The notes below the pieces were generated by a model. That model was not told the origin of the DNA, searched no databases, and saw only the letters and a list, made by a program, of their open reading frames with translations. This document shows positions 24,971 through 34,964 of a stretch of DNA of 64,000 bases, one piece after another. The position numbers and the translations under genes were made by a program. Each line of letters begins with the position of its first letter. Position 1 is the stretch's first letter. Origin of the DNA: Tranquillimonas alkanivorans (GTDB taxonomy: Bacteria; Pseudomonadota; Alphaproteobacteria; Rhodobacterales; Rhodobacteraceae); assembly GCF_900115595.1 (NCBI RefSeq), contig NZ_FOXA01000002.1, forward strand, positions 62,001 to 126,000, in the 5' to 3' direction.

Positions 24971-26416
24971 ATGGACATCGAGCTTCTGATCGGCGGCCGC
25001 AAGGCTTCGGCAAAGGCCGGCGGGACCTTCGAGCGGCGCGACCCCTACACCGGCGACGTGGCCACTCGTGCTCCCGCCGCGAAGGCCGACGACGTCGACG
25101 CGGCGGTCGAGGCCGCGGCCGCCGCCTTCCCCGGCTGGTCGCAGGAAAGCCCGGCCAAGCGCCGCGCGATCCTGAACAAGGCCGCCGACCTGATGGAGGA
25201 GCGCGCGCCGCAGTTCATCGAGACCGGCATCGCCGAGACCGGCGCAACCGGCCCGTGGATCGGCTTCAACGTCTCGTTCGCCGCCTCGGTCCTGCGCGAG
25301 GCTGCGGCGATGACCACGCAGATCAAGGGCGAGGTGGTGCCGTCGAACAAGCCGGGCAACTTGGCCATGGCTTACCGCCAGCCGGTCGGCGTGCTGGTCG
25401 GGATGGCGCCGTGGAACGCGCCGGTGATCTTGGGCGTGCGCGCCGTCGCCATGCCCATTGCCTGCGGCAACACCATGGTGCTCAAGGCGTCCGAAATGTG
25501 CCCCAAGCTGCACCTGATGATCGGCGAATGCCTTGAGGATGCGGGGCTCCCGAAGGGCGTGATCAACGTCGTCACCCACGCCGCCGAGGACGCGCCCGAG
25601 GTCGTCACCCGCCTGATCGAGCATCCGAAGGTGAAGCGCATCAACTTCACCGGCTCGACCCGCGTCGGCAAGATCATCGCCGAAACGGCGGCGAAGCACC
25701 TCAAGCCGGTGCTGCTGGAGTTGGGCGGCAAGGCGCCGCTGGTGGTGCTGGACGACGCCGACATCGACGCGGCGGTGAACGCGGCCGCCTTCGGCGCCTT
25801 CATGAACCAGGGCCAGATCTGCATGTCGACCGAGCGGATCATCGTCGACGAGAAGATCGCCGACGAGTTCGCCAAGCGCTTCGCCGAGAAGGCCGGTGGC
25901 CTGCCCCACGGCGACCCGCGCGGGCAGGTGGTGCTGGGCGCGGTCATCGACCGGAGCACCATCGACAAGGTCGACGGCCTGATCGACGACGCCATCTCCA
26001 ACGGTGCGTCGCTGATGACCGGCGGGGCCGAGGAAGGCACCGTCATGCCCGCCACAATCGTCGACAACGTCACGCCGAACATGAAGCTCTTCCGCGAGGA
26101 AAGCTTCGGCCCCGTCGTCTGCATCATCCGCGCCAAGGACACCGACCACGCGGTGGAGCTGGCCAACGACACCGAGTACGGGCTCAGCTCGTCGGTCTTC
26201 GGGCAGGACATCCGCCGCGCGATGGACGTCGCCAAGCGGATCGAGGCCGGCATCTGCCACATCAACGGCCCCACCGTGCACGACGAGGCGCAAATGCCCT
26301 TCGGCGGCATGAAGGCCTCGGGTTACGGCCGCTTCGGCGGCACGGCCGGGATCGACGAGTTCACCGAGCTGCGCTGGATCACCATCGAGGATCCGAACCA
26401 GCACTACCCGTTCTGA
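24971..26416 (+). CDS. Aldehyde dehydrogenase, salicylaldehyde/vanillin-dehydrogenase-like
   Basis: A 481-residue NAD(P)-dependent aldehyde dehydrogenase that oxidises an aldehyde to its acid. The general base is Glu250 (LLELGG) and the nucleophile Cys284 (NQGQICMS). The cofactor loop is FTGSTRVG, and APWNAPVILGVRAVA is the catalytic-Asn region in the form typical of salicylaldehyde, benzaldehyde and vanillin dehydrogenases. It therefore does not look like the ketoglutarate-semialdehyde dehydrogenase that would finish arabinose breakdown, though family assignment by eye is limited. ATG 24971 is preceded by GAGGAGGAGAGG. Divergent from the ThDP enzyme, which could supply its aldehyde. Confidence 0.87.
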   Translation: MDIELLIGGRKASAKAGGTFERRDPYTGDVATRAPAAKADDVDAAVEAAAAAFPGWSQESPAKRRAILNKAADLMEERAPQFIETGIAETGATGPWIGFNVSFAASVLREAAAMTTQIKGEVVPSNKPGNLAMAYRQPVGVLVGMAPWNAPVILGVRAVAMPIACGNTMVLKASEMCPKLHLMIGECLEDAGLPKGVINVVTHAAEDAPEVVTRLIEHPKVKRINFTGSTRVGKIIAETAAKHLKPVLLELGGKAPLVVLDDADIDAAVNAAAFGAFMNQGQICMSTERIIVDEKIADEFAKRFAEKAGGLPHGDPRGQVVLGAVIDRSTIDKVDGLIDDAISNGASLMTGGAEEGTVMPATIVDNVTPNMKLFREESFGPVVCIIRAKDTDHAVELANDTEYGLSSSVFGQDIRRAMDVAKRIEAGICHINGPTVHDEAQMPFGGMKASGYGRFGGTAGIDEFTELRWITIEDPNQHYPF

Positions 26417-26429
26417 TCGGCGCCGCCGC

Positions 26430-28106
26430 TCAGAACAGGATATTGTCGATATCGTCCTCCGCCGGCTCGGCGGGGGACGTTTCCGTCTCAAACGGGGCGT
26501 GTCCGGCCACCCGGTCATGCACCTGCCGCTCGGCCTCCATCGTGTAGAGCCGCCGCAGCTCCGCCATCAGGTCCGGGTGCGCGGCCGGCGCGGCGCCGTC
26601 GGCCAGCCGCGCCGCCGCTTCGGCCGCCGCGTCCAGTGCGCCCGTGGCGTCGCGGAACGCCCGCAGCCGCGCCTCGGCCTCGCGAAGGGGGGTTAGAACC
26701 TCGTCACGGCACCGCCCGATCAGCGCCTCGGTGGTCGCCCGCCGTTCGCGCAGGTCCGTTACGATGCCGTCCAGCGCGTCGAGCCCCGCATCGGCTTGCG
26801 CCTCGCTCCAGATCGCATCGCCGTCGCCGTCTCCGGTGCCCAGCCGGTCCTTCTGCGCCCCGATCCGCCGGATCGCGTCCAGCAGGTCGCGATAGCTTGC
26901 GCTGATCTGGCGCGACACGTCACGAAGCTGCTGCGACACCTCGGTCATCGCGCTGCCGTCTTGCCCCAGCCGCGACGACACCAGGATCGCGTTCAGCCCG
27001 ATCAGCGTCATGCTGCTTTCAAAGTCCGCGATCTGGCGGGACTGGTCCAGGATCTCGTCAAGCGCCCGGTGCAGGGGCCGCGCCGCCGTGCCAATCCGCC
27101 GCTCGTGCCCGCGGCAGGCGGCGAAGCTTTCGCGCAGCGTCGCCACTTCCGCTCCCAGCCGCTCCACATCGCCCGCGCCGCCGCCCCGGGCGGGCAGCGC
27201 GCCCCCGGCGGCCGAGGCGAGGGTCGTGGCATTCTGGTGCACTTCGTTCAGGCTGCGCCCGGTGCGGTCGAGCGCGCCGCGCACCTCTTCCGCAGCCGCA
27301 TGAAGCTGGGCGGAGGCAAGCGCCAGGACGGCCCGCGTTACCACCTCGCCGTCTCGGCGGTCCAGCATCGTCTCGACGTGTTCCAGCCTCTGCCGCGTCG
27401 CATCCCCGCTTTGAAGCTGGCTGACCACGTCCGACACGCCCCGCCGCACGGCCTGCACGCGATCGGAGATGCCGGCGGCGGTTTTCTGCAACTGCGCACC
27501 CTCCGCCTCAAGCTTCAGCAGCAGGCCCGCGAAGTCGCGCAGGCGCGGCAGGATCGTGCCCGAGATCACGGCGTCCATCGCCACCGCATCGCGCGTCAGC
27601 CCCTCGATCCCGCGGGCGCCATCCTCCATGCGCGTGACCAAATCCTCCACCGCGTCGCTCGCGTCGCGCGACAGCCGCCGCATGTCCTGCCCGAACCCGT
27701 CGAGAGCGGGGTCGCGGGCCGCGAACGACTCGCCCAGGACCCGCGCGTTGAGCGACACCATGGCGGCGGTATGGGTGCGCAGCCGCAGATCGCGCAGCGA
27801 CAGGCGTGCCGCGTCGACCGCGCGGCCCAGCTCGCCCACCGAGGTGCGGAACGCCGCCACGCCCGCCTCCGCCCCCTCCGCCAGCGTGGTCAGGTCCCGC
27901 GCGACCCCGCCGAGCCGCTGAAGGTTTGCCGGCGCAAAGAACTCCGCCACCTCGCCGAAGCTGGAATGCATGCGGTCAAGAAGTTCGGTCGCGGCGAACA
28001 GCTCCTGTCCGGAGCGGTCGAAATCCCGCTCCGTGCGCTGGCGCAGTCGCGCGACGTCGCGCAGGACGCCACGTGGCGTCGGCGGAAGGCGTCGGTCGCG
28101 GATCAT
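26430..28106 (-). CDS. Soluble methyl-accepting-chemotaxis-like coiled-coil protein
   Basis: About 558 residues, almost entirely helical with no membrane segment or signal peptide. Two stretches look like relics of a chemoreceptor signalling tip: AAMVSLNARVLGESFAARDP near residue 135, and IADFESSMTLIGLNAILVSSRLG near residue 365. The latter parallels the IAxQTNLLALNAAIEAAR hairpin of true receptors but with most consensus residues changed. The C-terminus is acidic (EDDIDNILF). It ends the chemotaxis operon and its ATG overlaps the cheB stop as ATGA. It could be a cytoplasmic receptor, a scaffold or a CheA/CheW-binding regulator; the function is not known to me. Confidence 0.7.
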   Translation of the reverse strand: MIRDRRLPPTPRGVLRDVARLRQRTERDFDRSGQELFAATELLDRMHSSFGEVAEFFAPANLQRLGGVARDLTTLAEGAEAGVAAFRTSVGELGRAVDAARLSLRDLRLRTHTAAMVSLNARVLGESFAARDPALDGFGQDMRRLSRDASDAVEDLVTRMEDGARGIEGLTRDAVAMDAVISGTILPRLRDFAGLLLKLEAEGAQLQKTAAGISDRVQAVRRGVSDVVSQLQSGDATRQRLEHVETMLDRRDGEVVTRAVLALASAQLHAAAEEVRGALDRTGRSLNEVHQNATTLASAAGGALPARGGGAGDVERLGAEVATLRESFAACRGHERRIGTAARPLHRALDEILDQSRQIADFESSMTLIGLNAILVSSRLGQDGSAMTEVSQQLRDVSRQISASYRDLLDAIRRIGAQKDRLGTGDGDGDAIWSEAQADAGLDALDGIVTDLRERRATTEALIGRCRDEVLTPLREAEARLRAFRDATGALDAAAEAAARLADGAAPAAHPDLMAELRRLYTMEAERQVHDRVAGHAPFETETSPAEPAEDDIDNILF

Positions 28107-29215
28107 CGGGCCGCGGTGCTCCTCTCGATGTTCCAGGCGGCGATCTCGCGCCACAACCGGTCAAGCGGAAGGGACAGCGTTACGCCGCCGTGGCGCACCG
28201 CCTCCCGCGGCATGCCGTAGACCACGCAGCTCTGCTCGTCCTGGGCGATCGTGCGGGCGCCGGCGTCGCGCATCTCGGCCATGCAGCGCGCGCCGTCGTC
28301 GCCCATCCCCGTCATGATGATCCCCAGCGCGTCCGGCCCCGCCGCCTGCGCGACCGACCGGAAAAGCACGTCGACCGAGGGGCGGTGGCGCGACACGTAG
28401 GGCCCGTCGGCCAGTTCGACCCGGTAGCCGCCGCCCGTCCGCCGCACCAGCATGTGCCTGTCCCCGGGCGCGATCAGGACGCGCCCCTGCTCCAGCGCGT
28501 CGCCATCCCGCGCCTCCTGCACCGTCACGGGGCACAGCCCGTCGAGCCGCCGCGCGAAGGCTGCGGTAAACCCCTTGGGCATGTGCTGAACGACGGCGAC
28601 GGGCGGCGCGTCCCGCGGCAGCGCCCGCAGAACCGACGAAAGCGCTTCGGTCCCGCCGGTCGAGGCGCCGATGGCGACCATGGGGCTCAGCCGCCGCGCC
28701 GGCCGGCGTAGCCCCGGGCGCGGCGGCGGCAGGATCTCGTCGGCGCTCAACTTCGGGCCGGGCTGGAACGGCTGCGGGCTCTTCTTGCGCCCCCGCCGTG
28801 TCTGGAAAGCCGCGTGGATGGCATCGCAGACCCGCACCTGCGCCTCCTGCCGTTCTGTCGGGCCGGCGACGCTGGGCTTGCCAATCACGTCCGCGGCTCC
28901 AAGCTCGAGTGCGCGAAGCGTCACGTCCGAGCCCGCGCCGGTGTGGCTCGAGCAGATCACCACCGGAATCGGGCGCTGCGTCATGATCTTCCGCAGGAAC
29001 GTCAAGCCGTCCATCTGCGGCAATTCGAGGTCCAGAAGCATGACGTCGGGAAGCGCGTCGCGCATCGAACGCGCGGCCGAGAAAGCGTCGGGCGCGGTCC
29101 CTATGACGCGCAGGGACGGGTCGGCGGACACAAGCGATTTCAAGACAGCGCGGGCCGTCGCCGAGTCATCGACGATCAACACGCCGATTGGCGAGTCGTG
29201 TGGCGAGGGCGTCAT
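28103..29215 (-). CDS. cheB: Chemoreceptor methylesterase/glutamine deamidase CheB
   Basis: A 370-residue two-domain protein. The N-terminal receiver has acidic residues DD at 16-17 and the phospho-acceptor Asp62 (LLDLELP). After a proline-rich linker (about 130-165) the esterase domain has the nucleophile serine in GASTGGT, the histidine in VQHMPKGF, and the aspartate in GMGDDGA. It removes methyl groups from receptor glutamates during adaptation, activated by CheA phosphorylation. Its start overlaps the cheR stop as ATGA. Because cheR is frameshifted here, the methylation cycle may be unbalanced. Confidence 0.94.
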   Translation of the reverse strand: MTPSPHDSPIGVLIVDDSATARAVLKSLVSADPSLRVIGTAPDAFSAARSMRDALPDVMLLDLELPQMDGLTFLRKIMTQRPIPVVICSSHTGAGSDVTLRALELGAADVIGKPSVAGPTERQEAQVRVCDAIHAAFQTRRGRKKSPQPFQPGPKLSADEILPPPRPGLRRPARRLSPMVAIGASTGGTEALSSVLRALPRDAPPVAVVQHMPKGFTAAFARRLDGLCPVTVQEARDGDALEQGRVLIAPGDRHMLVRRTGGGYRVELADGPYVSRHRPSVDVLFRSVAQAAGPDALGIIMTGMGDDGARCMAEMRDAGARTIAQDEQSCVVYGMPREAVRHGGVTLSLPLDRLWREIAAWNIERSTAAR

Positions 29216-30044
29216 GACACCTCCTTACGGAAAACGGCGGGCGAAAGCTGGCGCAGGGCAGGCGCCCGGACCACGGCAGATTCCGTGTGGCCGACGAACA
29301 GGTATCCGCCTGGCCGAAGGTGTCCGCACATCGCTGTCACGATGCGCTCTTGCAGGTCGGGCTCGAAATAGATCAGCACGTTGCGCAGGAAGATGACGTC
29401 GAGGTCCTGATCGATCGGATACGGGATCTCGATCAGGTTGAGCGCCGAAAAGCGGGCGCGGCGCCGAAGTTCGGGCACGATGCGGAGCAAGGTGGCGCCG
29501 TTCTCGTCCCGTCCCTGCATCGCGTAGCGGCCCCTCAACGCGTGTGGCACCGGGTCGAGTTCGGCGGCAGGGTACACAGCGCGGCGGCACGCCTTGAGCA
29601 CGCGCGGGAGATATCGGTGCCGAGGATCGCAAAGTCGATCGGTTTCTCCCGTCCTGCCTCGGCCAGCACCATCGCGGCGCTCCACGCTTCCGCGCCCACG
29701 GAGGCGGCAGCGCTCCAGAGCTTCAGGCCGCGCCGCCCGCTCAACCGGAACTCCGGAATAACCCGTTCCGCGAGGATCCGGAAATGCTCGGGTTCACGAA
29801 AAAAGTCGGTTTTGTTAGTCGTGATCCGCTCGATGATGTGCGGCATCTCGCGGTCGAGGCCGCCGTCGTCGAAGACGAAGCGGAGATAGTCCTCCACGCT
29901 GTCCATCCCCAGCGCCGCGCTGCGCCGGCGCAGTCGTGATTCCACCATGCTCCACTTGCTCGGCGGCATCTTTATGCCGGTCGTTTTGTAGACGAGCTCC
30001 CGCAGCCGTGTCACGTGCGAAGCCGCTTCGGCCGCGTGTCTCAT
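29212..30044 (-). pseudogene. cheR: Chemotaxis methyltransferase cheR with a frameshift
   Basis: CheR adds methyl groups to receptor glutamates. The first frame (30044 down to about 29612) encodes the N-terminal helical domain and the SAM-binding LWSAAASVGAEAWSAAMV, up to FAILGTDIS, and then runs into a non-homologous tail ending at 29535. The rest of CheR continues in another frame from about 29611 to 29212: RVLKACRRAVYPAAELDPVP, FLRNVLIYFEPDLQ and GGYLFVGHTESA. Adding one base in the run at about 29604-29610 would restore DIS-P-RVLKA and an intact protein of about 277 residues. No slippery heptamer is visible. It is either a true recent inactivation or a base-calling error; both ends keep their ATGA overlaps with cheW and cheB. 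Confidence 0.88.
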
Positions 30045-30520
30045 GTCGCGGCACCCAACGGCTCAATGGCCGCCGCCGCGGCAGGTTGCGCCAGCAATCG
30101 CCCTGAATCGAGCACGCTGACGAATGCTCCTTCGCGCCGCCCAATCTCCTCGACGATCCGCGCGCGCCACTGCAGGCGGTCCGAGATCGGCACCTCGCCA
30201 GCCGGTGCCTCGTCGAGTTCGGCCACCTCGATGACCCGGTCCGTGCGAAGCGCCGCGACGAAGCCGTCCGGTCCGTCCCCAGCATGGAAGACGATGATCC
30301 GGGTGTCCTGCGTGTCCTCCCGCGGCGGCTCTCCCATGAGCCGGCGCAGATCGACGACGGCGACGGAGGCGCCGCGCACGTCGATGAGCCCAAGCAGGTA
30401 GTCCGGCGCGTTCGGAAGAGGTGCGATTGTACGCGCGTCCAGAATTTCCTGCACACGCGCTACGGGAAGCGCGAACAGGGCGTCGTTCATCGAAAAGGTC
30501 ACGACGGTTCCGATCGTCAT
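30041..30520 (-). CDS. cheW: Chemotaxis adaptor CheW (second copy)
   Basis: A 159-residue CheW-fold protein linking receptors to CheA. It shows VVTFSMNDALFALPVARVQEIL, the PNAPDYLLGLIDVRGASVAVVDLRRLMG core, and a loop VVFHAG-like strand further on. I start it at ATG 30520, seven bases after the receptor gene's stop, over an in-frame ATG at 30565 lying inside that gene. The acidic insert around residues 100-120 (VAELDEAPAGEV) is a little longer than usual. Its stop overlaps cheR. Confidence 0.9.
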   Translation of the reverse strand: MTIGTVVTFSMNDALFALPVARVQEILDARTIAPLPNAPDYLLGLIDVRGASVAVVDLRRLMGEPPREDTQDTRIIVFHAGDGPDGFVAALRTDRVIEVAELDEAPAGEVPISDRLQWRARIVEEIGRREGAFVSVLDSGRLLAQPAAAAAIEPLGAAT

Positions 30521-30527
30521 GCGGACC

Positions 30528-32186
30528 TCACGCGGCGCTGCGGTCGAACTGGGCGTCAAGGTCATCCTCGCCGCCGCTCATGTCGAAGTCGAAGCCGCCG
30601 CCCGCCAGCGAGTGCTCGGAGATTTGGTCCCTCGGGCGCTTTACCGGCTTCCGCTCTGTCCGCGTCGCCGAGGGCGCAGGCGGTGCGCTGAAGTCATTCT
30701 CGACGCGGAAGTAGCTGGCAGCACTACGCAGGGATTCCGACTGCGCGGAAAGCTGCTCGGCCGTGGCGGAAAGCTGTTCGGAAGCAGCGGTGTTTTCCTG
30801 CGTCACCTTGTCGAGTTCCTGGATCGCCGTGTTCACCTGTGAGGCGCCGGTTGCGAGTTCGCGGCTGGCGGACGAAATGTCGCTGACCAGCGCCGAGGTC
30901 CGCTCAATGTCCGGCACGAGTCCCTCGAGCATGCGTCCAGCGTCCTCGGCCGCGCGGACTGTGTTGCCCGACAGGCCCGAGATCTCACCAGCTGCGGTCT
31001 GGCTGCGCTCGGCCAGCTTGCGCACTTCGCTTGCGACAACGGCGAAGCCGCGGCCGTGTTCGCCCGCGCGCGCCGCCTCCACGGCCGCGTTGAGGGCGAG
31101 CAGGTCGGTCTGGCGCGCGATTTCCTGTACCACCATGATGCGGTCGGCGATCGTTTTCATGGCTTCGACCGCGTCGGCGACAGCGGTGCCGCTTGCGCGG
31201 GCGTCGGAGGCGGATTTTTCGGCCATCTTTTCGGTTTGGGCCGCGTTGTCGGCCGTCTGCTTGATGTTGGCGGTCATCTGCTCCATCGAACTCGAGGCTT
31301 CCTCGGTCGAGCTCGCCTGTTCGGTCGCGCCCTGGCTCATCTCTTCGGACGTGGAGGCCATCTGGTTCGACCCCGCGGCGACGTTGCGCGCGCCGGCGGA
31401 AACTTCGCCCACCACCTCACGCAGCTTCGTCACCATGGCGTTGAGCGTTTTCAGAAGATCGGTGATCTCGTCGTTGCCGCGCAGCTCGGCCCGCTCCGCC
31501 AGGTCGCCCGCCGCGACCTTCTTCGCGATCGCTGCGGCCCGTGCCAGGCCTCGAGTGACGCCGAGTACCACCCAGGTGGCGCCAGCGGCGCCGATTGTGG
31601 CCGCCACGGCCATCGCGATCAGCAGCGTGGCGCGAGCTTTGCGGTATTCCTCCTCCGATGCCGTGGCAGCCCGCGCCATGTTGTCTTCGTTCGACTGCAG
31701 GATCTGGTCGAGGCTGTCCCGCATCTCGAGCCAGTATTGTTGCCCCTCGCGGTTCAGGAGCCGGTTTCCGTCCGCCGCGTTGCCGGCATCGGCGAGTGCT
31801 ACGGCGCGGTCGGAGACTCCCTGAATCCGCTCCAAAGCCTGCTGGTATTGCGCCAGCTCTTCGCGGCCGGTGTCGGACGCGAGCGGCAGGAGCGTTTCCA
31901 TGTTCGCCGCCTGACGTGCCGCGTTCTCGGCAATCCGGTCGCGAATCTCCTCGCGGACCTGAGGTGACTCGGCGAGCATGTAGTCGCGGATGTCCCGCTG
32001 GGTCCGCAGTTCCTCTTTGACGAGGTTGGAGGACAGCTCCACCCGCTTGGCTTCGACGGTGACGATCCGGTCAAGCCGCGACTGGAGGTCGGCAAGGCTG
32101 GTCTGCGCGAAGAACATCGCCGTGCCGAAAATGGCGATCAAGGCGACGAACGTCGCGATGAGCTTTGTCTTGAGGGTCAGTCGCAT
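30528..32186 (-). CDS. Methyl-accepting chemotaxis protein (transmembrane receptor)
   Basis: A 552-residue receptor. A membrane segment at about residues 8-27 and a second near 190-215 enclose a ~160-residue helical periplasmic sensor domain (four-helix-bundle type, with [11 protein letters not shown]). A HAMP domain follows, then the signalling region with the near-canonical tip [21 protein letters not shown]. Repeated Ser/Ala/Gln/Glu-rich helices provide methylation sites. The C-terminus ([13 protein letters not shown]) lacks the NWETF-type CheR tether. The ligand cannot be told. Its start lies 10 bases inside the upstream cheW, so it belongs to the operon. Confidence 0.93.
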   Translation of the reverse strand: MRLTLKTKLIATFVALIAIFGTAMFFAQTSLADLQSRLDRIVTVEAKRVELSSNLVKEELRTQRDIRDYMLAESPQVREEIRDRIAENAARQAANMETLLPLASDTGREELAQYQQALERIQGVSDRAVALADAGNAADGNRLLNREGQQYWLEMRDSLDQILQSNEDNMARAATASEEEYRKARATLLIAMAVAATIGAAGATWVVLGVTRGLARAAAIAKKVAAGDLAERAELRGNDEITDLLKTLNAMVTKLREVVGEVSAGARNVAAGSNQMASTSEEMSQGATEQASSTEEASSSMEQMTANIKQTADNAAQTEKMAEKSASDARASGTAVADAVEAMKTIADRIMVVQEIARQTDLLALNAAVEAARAGEHGRGFAVVASEVRKLAERSQTAAGEISGLSGNTVRAAEDAGRMLEGLVPDIERTSALVSDISSASRELATGASQVNTAIQELDKVTQENTAASEQLSATAEQLSAQSESLRSAASYFRVENDFSAPPAPSATRTERKPVKRPRDQISEHSLAGGGFDFDMSGGEDDLDAQFDRSAA

Positions 32187-32692
32187 GATGAATGCTCCAG
32201 TTCGGAAGGGGGCGACGTGTCTGCGCCGCCGAGATAGCTGTCGAAGATTGCTTCGAGGTCGGGCAGGATGACGAAGCGCCCGTTCCACCGGCCGATGGCC
32301 GTGACGAGGTGCGGCGGCCAGCGGGTGCCGACCGCTGGTACGTCCTCGAGCGACGAAAGATCGAACTGCGTCACCTCGTGCACTGCGTCCGCAATCACGC
32401 CGACGACCGACAGCGTGCCGGCGAGCGGCAGTTCCAGAACGAGGATGCGGGTGTCGGCGTCGGCGGGCTTTCGGGGCATGTCGAAAGGCACGCGCAGGTC
32501 TGCCAACGGCACCACGGCGCCGCGCACGTTGATCAGGCCGCGAACGAAGTCGTCCGTGCGGGGCACCCTGGTGATCTGCATCGGCTCGAGCACCTCGCGC
32601 AGGCTGCGGGCCGGCACGGCGAGCACTTCGTCTCCCAGCCGCAGCGTGACCACGTCGCGGCTGCCTTCGCTTGCGCGGTGCGGGGCGGTCAT
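32177..32692 (-). CDS. cheW: Chemotaxis adaptor CheW (first copy)
   Basis: A 171-residue CheW-like protein, with [24 protein letters not shown] at the start and [26 protein letters not shown] in the core. It lies directly after cheA with an ATGA overlap. The two CheW proteins of this operon are clearly different in sequence, so they may form distinct adaptor contacts in one array. The C-terminal ~15 residues (a Ser/Glu-rich tail) extend past the fold and their coding bases contain the start of the receptor gene. Confidence 0.9.
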   Translation of the reverse strand: MTAPHRASEGSRDVVTLRLGDEVLAVPARSLREVLEPMQITRVPRTDDFVRGLINVRGAVVPLADLRVPFDMPRKPADADTRILVLELPLAGTLSVVGVIADAVHEVTQFDLSSLEDVPAVGTRWPPHLVTAIGRWNGRFVILPDLEAIFDSYLGGADTSPPSELEHSSCD

Positions 32693-34596
32693 GCCGCGCT
32701 CTCCAGGACTGGAGCGGTCGGTCCGTGCTCGACCAGGTGCGGCACGTCCAAGATCAGCGCCACTGTCCCGTCTCCCAGGATCGTCGCGCCGGAGAAGGTG
32801 GTGAGCCGGGCGTGCAGCGGGGAGAGCTGCTTGATGACCGTCTGGTTCGAGCCGATGATCCGGTCGACGACCAGCCCGATCCGCGAACTGCCCGCGCTGA
32901 CCACGACAACCTTCTGGAACGGGTCTGGTTCGCCCGTGGTCGAGAAGAGGTCGCGCAAGCGCAGGAAGGGCACCAGGCGGTCGCGGATGTCGAGGAATTG
33001 CGTGCTGCCGTTGGAGTGTCGTTTGTCCGGCGGAAGCTCGACGATTTCTTCGACGGCGGCGAGCGGCAGCGTGTAGCGTTCGCCCCCGACATCGACCAGC
33101 AGGCCGTCGATGATGGCAAGCGTCAGGGGCAGGCGGAGCGTCACGCTCGTGCCGTGGCCGGGTTCGGACGACACGTCGATGCTGCCGCGCAGCGTCTCGA
33201 TCGTGCGCTTGACCACGTCCATGCCGACGCCGCGGCCGGAGAGTTCCGTCACCGTCGCCGCGGTCGAGAAGCCGGGTTCCAGGATTAGAGACAGGACCTG
33301 CGGCCTTTGCAGGTCGGCGTCGGGCGCGATCAGGCCGCGATCGATGGCGCGGGCGCGGATGCGATCCTCGTCCAGACCGCGCCCGTCGTCGCTGAGGCTG
33401 ATCAGCACCTCGGCGCCCGAATAGCGCGCCGAGAGATCGATGCGCCCGGCCGGCGGTTTGCCGAACTCGGCCCGCGCCTCGGGCGTTCCTTCCAGACCGT
33501 GATCCGCGGCGTTGCGGATCAGGTGCATAAGCGGGTCGGTGAGTTGCTCGATCACCGTCTTGTCAAGTTCCGTCTCCTCGCCCGTGACCGAGAAATTGAT
33601 GGGCTTACCCAGCGTCTCGGACAGGTCATGGACGAGCCGGCGGAAGCGGCCGGTGATCGACCCGATGGGCGTCATGCGGATCGACATGGTCGTGTCGCGC
33701 ATGCCCATGGCGAGGCGCTGGATGTCTTCGGCCACGCTGATGAGGGCCGGGTCGCTGCTGGCGGCGGCGAGCTCGGCCAGGCGCGCCTCGGCGATGACCA
33801 GTTCGCCGACGCGGTCCATCATTTCGTCCAGCCGCTCGGCGGAGACGCGCATCGCGGGAGCGGCGCCGGTCTTGGGCGGTGCGGCCGCCGCCGGCGCCTT
33901 GGCGTCGGGCGGGGCCGGGGCATCCCGCTCGGCGGGCGCGGCGTCGGGGTGGAGTGGTGCGATCTCGAGCTCCATGTCGTCCTCGTGGAAGAGGAAGACG
34001 TCGCGCACCGCCTGTTCGTCCGGCGCGCCCTCGATCTCGATCTGCCAGCCGAGGTGCAGCCGGTCGGCTTCGAGCGTGCCGAGGTCGGGCAGGCGGTCGG
34101 CCAGGACCTGCACCCGCGCCTGCCCAAGCGCCGAGAGTTCCTCGAGCAAAAGTTCCGGCTTGCCGCCGAGCGCCAGCGTGTCGGGCGGCAGGCGGAAGGT
34201 TACCCTCCAGCCTTCGGCGGGGGGCTCCGCCCCCTCCATATGGCGGGCGAGGTCGGCGAGGACGCTACGCTCTTCCGCCTCGTCGCGGCCTTCCCCGGCC
34301 AGGAGCCGCACGATGCAATCGTACGCGCGCAGCGACAGGTTGACGAGGTCGGGCGTGACGGCGGTCTCGCCCGAGCGGATCTTTTCGAACGCGGTCTCGA
34401 AGTCGTGGACGAAGGCGGCGAGTGCGGTGTGCCCGAACATCGCGCCGGTGCCCTTGATCGTGTGGAGGTCGCGGAAGACGCGGTCGATCAAGGCGGTGTC
34501 GCCGGGCGCGTCGTGCAGCGCGAGCAGCCCGTCCTGCAGGCTTTCCACCAGCGCGTCGGCTTCTTCGCGGAAGACGGCGAGGGTTTCAGCGTCCAT
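32689..34596 (-). CDS. cheA: Chemotaxis histidine kinase CheA
   Basis: A 635-residue kinase. P1 is the HPt domain with His45 in [14 protein letters not shown] variable middle (about 130-250) ends in an Ala/Pro linker. P3 dimerisation starts at [22 protein letters not shown]4 has the N-box [13 protein letters not shown]1 [12 protein letters not shown] and G2 [12 protein letters not shown]5 is a CheW-like domain at the C-terminus. The middle region [16 protein letters not shown] may be a P2-like or HPt-accessory domain. It phosphorylates CheY and CheB in response to receptor state. One-base overlap with cheY upstream (TGATG). Confidence 0.95.
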   Translation of the reverse strand: MDAETLAVFREEADALVESLQDGLLALHDAPGDTALIDRVFRDLHTIKGTGAMFGHTALAAFVHDFETAFEKIRSGETAVTPDLVNLSLRAYDCIVRLLAGEGRDEAEERSVLADLARHMEGAEPPAEGWRVTFRLPPDTLALGGKPELLLEELSALGQARVQVLADRLPDLGTLEADRLHLGWQIEIEGAPDEQAVRDVFLFHEDDMELEIAPLHPDAAPAERDAPAPPDAKAPAAAAPPKTGAAPAMRVSAERLDEMMDRVGELVIAEARLAELAAASSDPALISVAEDIQRLAMGMRDTTMSIRMTPIGSITGRFRRLVHDLSETLGKPINFSVTGEETELDKTVIEQLTDPLMHLIRNAADHGLEGTPEARAEFGKPPAGRIDLSARYSGAEVLISLSDDGRGLDEDRIRARAIDRGLIAPDADLQRPQVLSLILEPGFSTAATVTELSGRGVGMDVVKRTIETLRGSIDVSSEPGHGTSVTLRLPLTLAIIDGLLVDVGGERYTLPLAAVEEIVELPPDKRHSNGSTQFLDIRDRLVPFLRLRDLFSTTGEPDPFQKVVVVSAGSSRIGLVVDRIIGSNQTVIKQLSPLHARLTTFSGATILGDGTVALILDVPHLVEHGPTAPVLESAA

Positions 34597-34964
34597 CAGG
34601 CCCCCACCACCTTGCGGACGACGGCCAGGAGTTGCGCCTGCTCGAACGGCTTGCGCATCCAGCCGACGGCCCCGGCGGCGCGGGCCTGCGCCTTCAACCC
34701 CTCTTCGCTTTCGGTGGACAGCACCACCACGGGCACGCCGCGGCTGGCGGGCATGGCGCGGAACGCCTTGATGAAGCCCAGCCCGTCGAGGCGCGGCATG
34801 TTCTGGTCGGTGATCACGCCGGCGAGCGGCGACGCCGCGGCCTTTTCCAGCGCGTCCTGGCCATCCTGCGCCTCGACCACGCCGTAGCCGGCGTCGCGCA
34901 GGGTCATCGAGACCATGCGCCGGACGGAGGGGGAATCGTCAACCACGAGGATCGTCTTGCTCAT
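34596..34964 (-). CDS. cheY: Chemotaxis response regulator CheY
   Basis: A 122-residue single receiver domain. The acidic pocket is Asp9/Asp10 (VVDDSPS), the phospho-acceptor Asp53 (ITDQNMP), then Ser/Thr in VLSTES and the lysine in RKPFEQ. Phospho-CheY would bind a flagellar motor or another output; no flagellar genes are in the window. It is the first gene of the operon, transcribed leftward from the gap shared with gdhA. Confidence 0.94.
   Translation of the reverse strand: MSKTILVVDDSPSVRRMVSMTLRDAGYGVVEAQDGQDALEKAAASPLAGVITDQNMPRLDGLGFIKAFRAMPASRGVPVVVLSTESEEGLKAQARAAGAVGWMRKPFEQAQLLAVVRKVVGA

Noticed and set aside
24754-26518. Minus-strand open frame of 743 codons over the aldehyde dehydrogenase
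   Set aside because: It is the shadow of a well-supported aldehyde dehydrogenase and joins fragments of two unrelated genes.
29604-29620. Programmed ribosomal frameshift in cheR
   Set aside because: No slippery heptamer is present at the junction and no pseudoknot is obvious; simple base loss explains it better.
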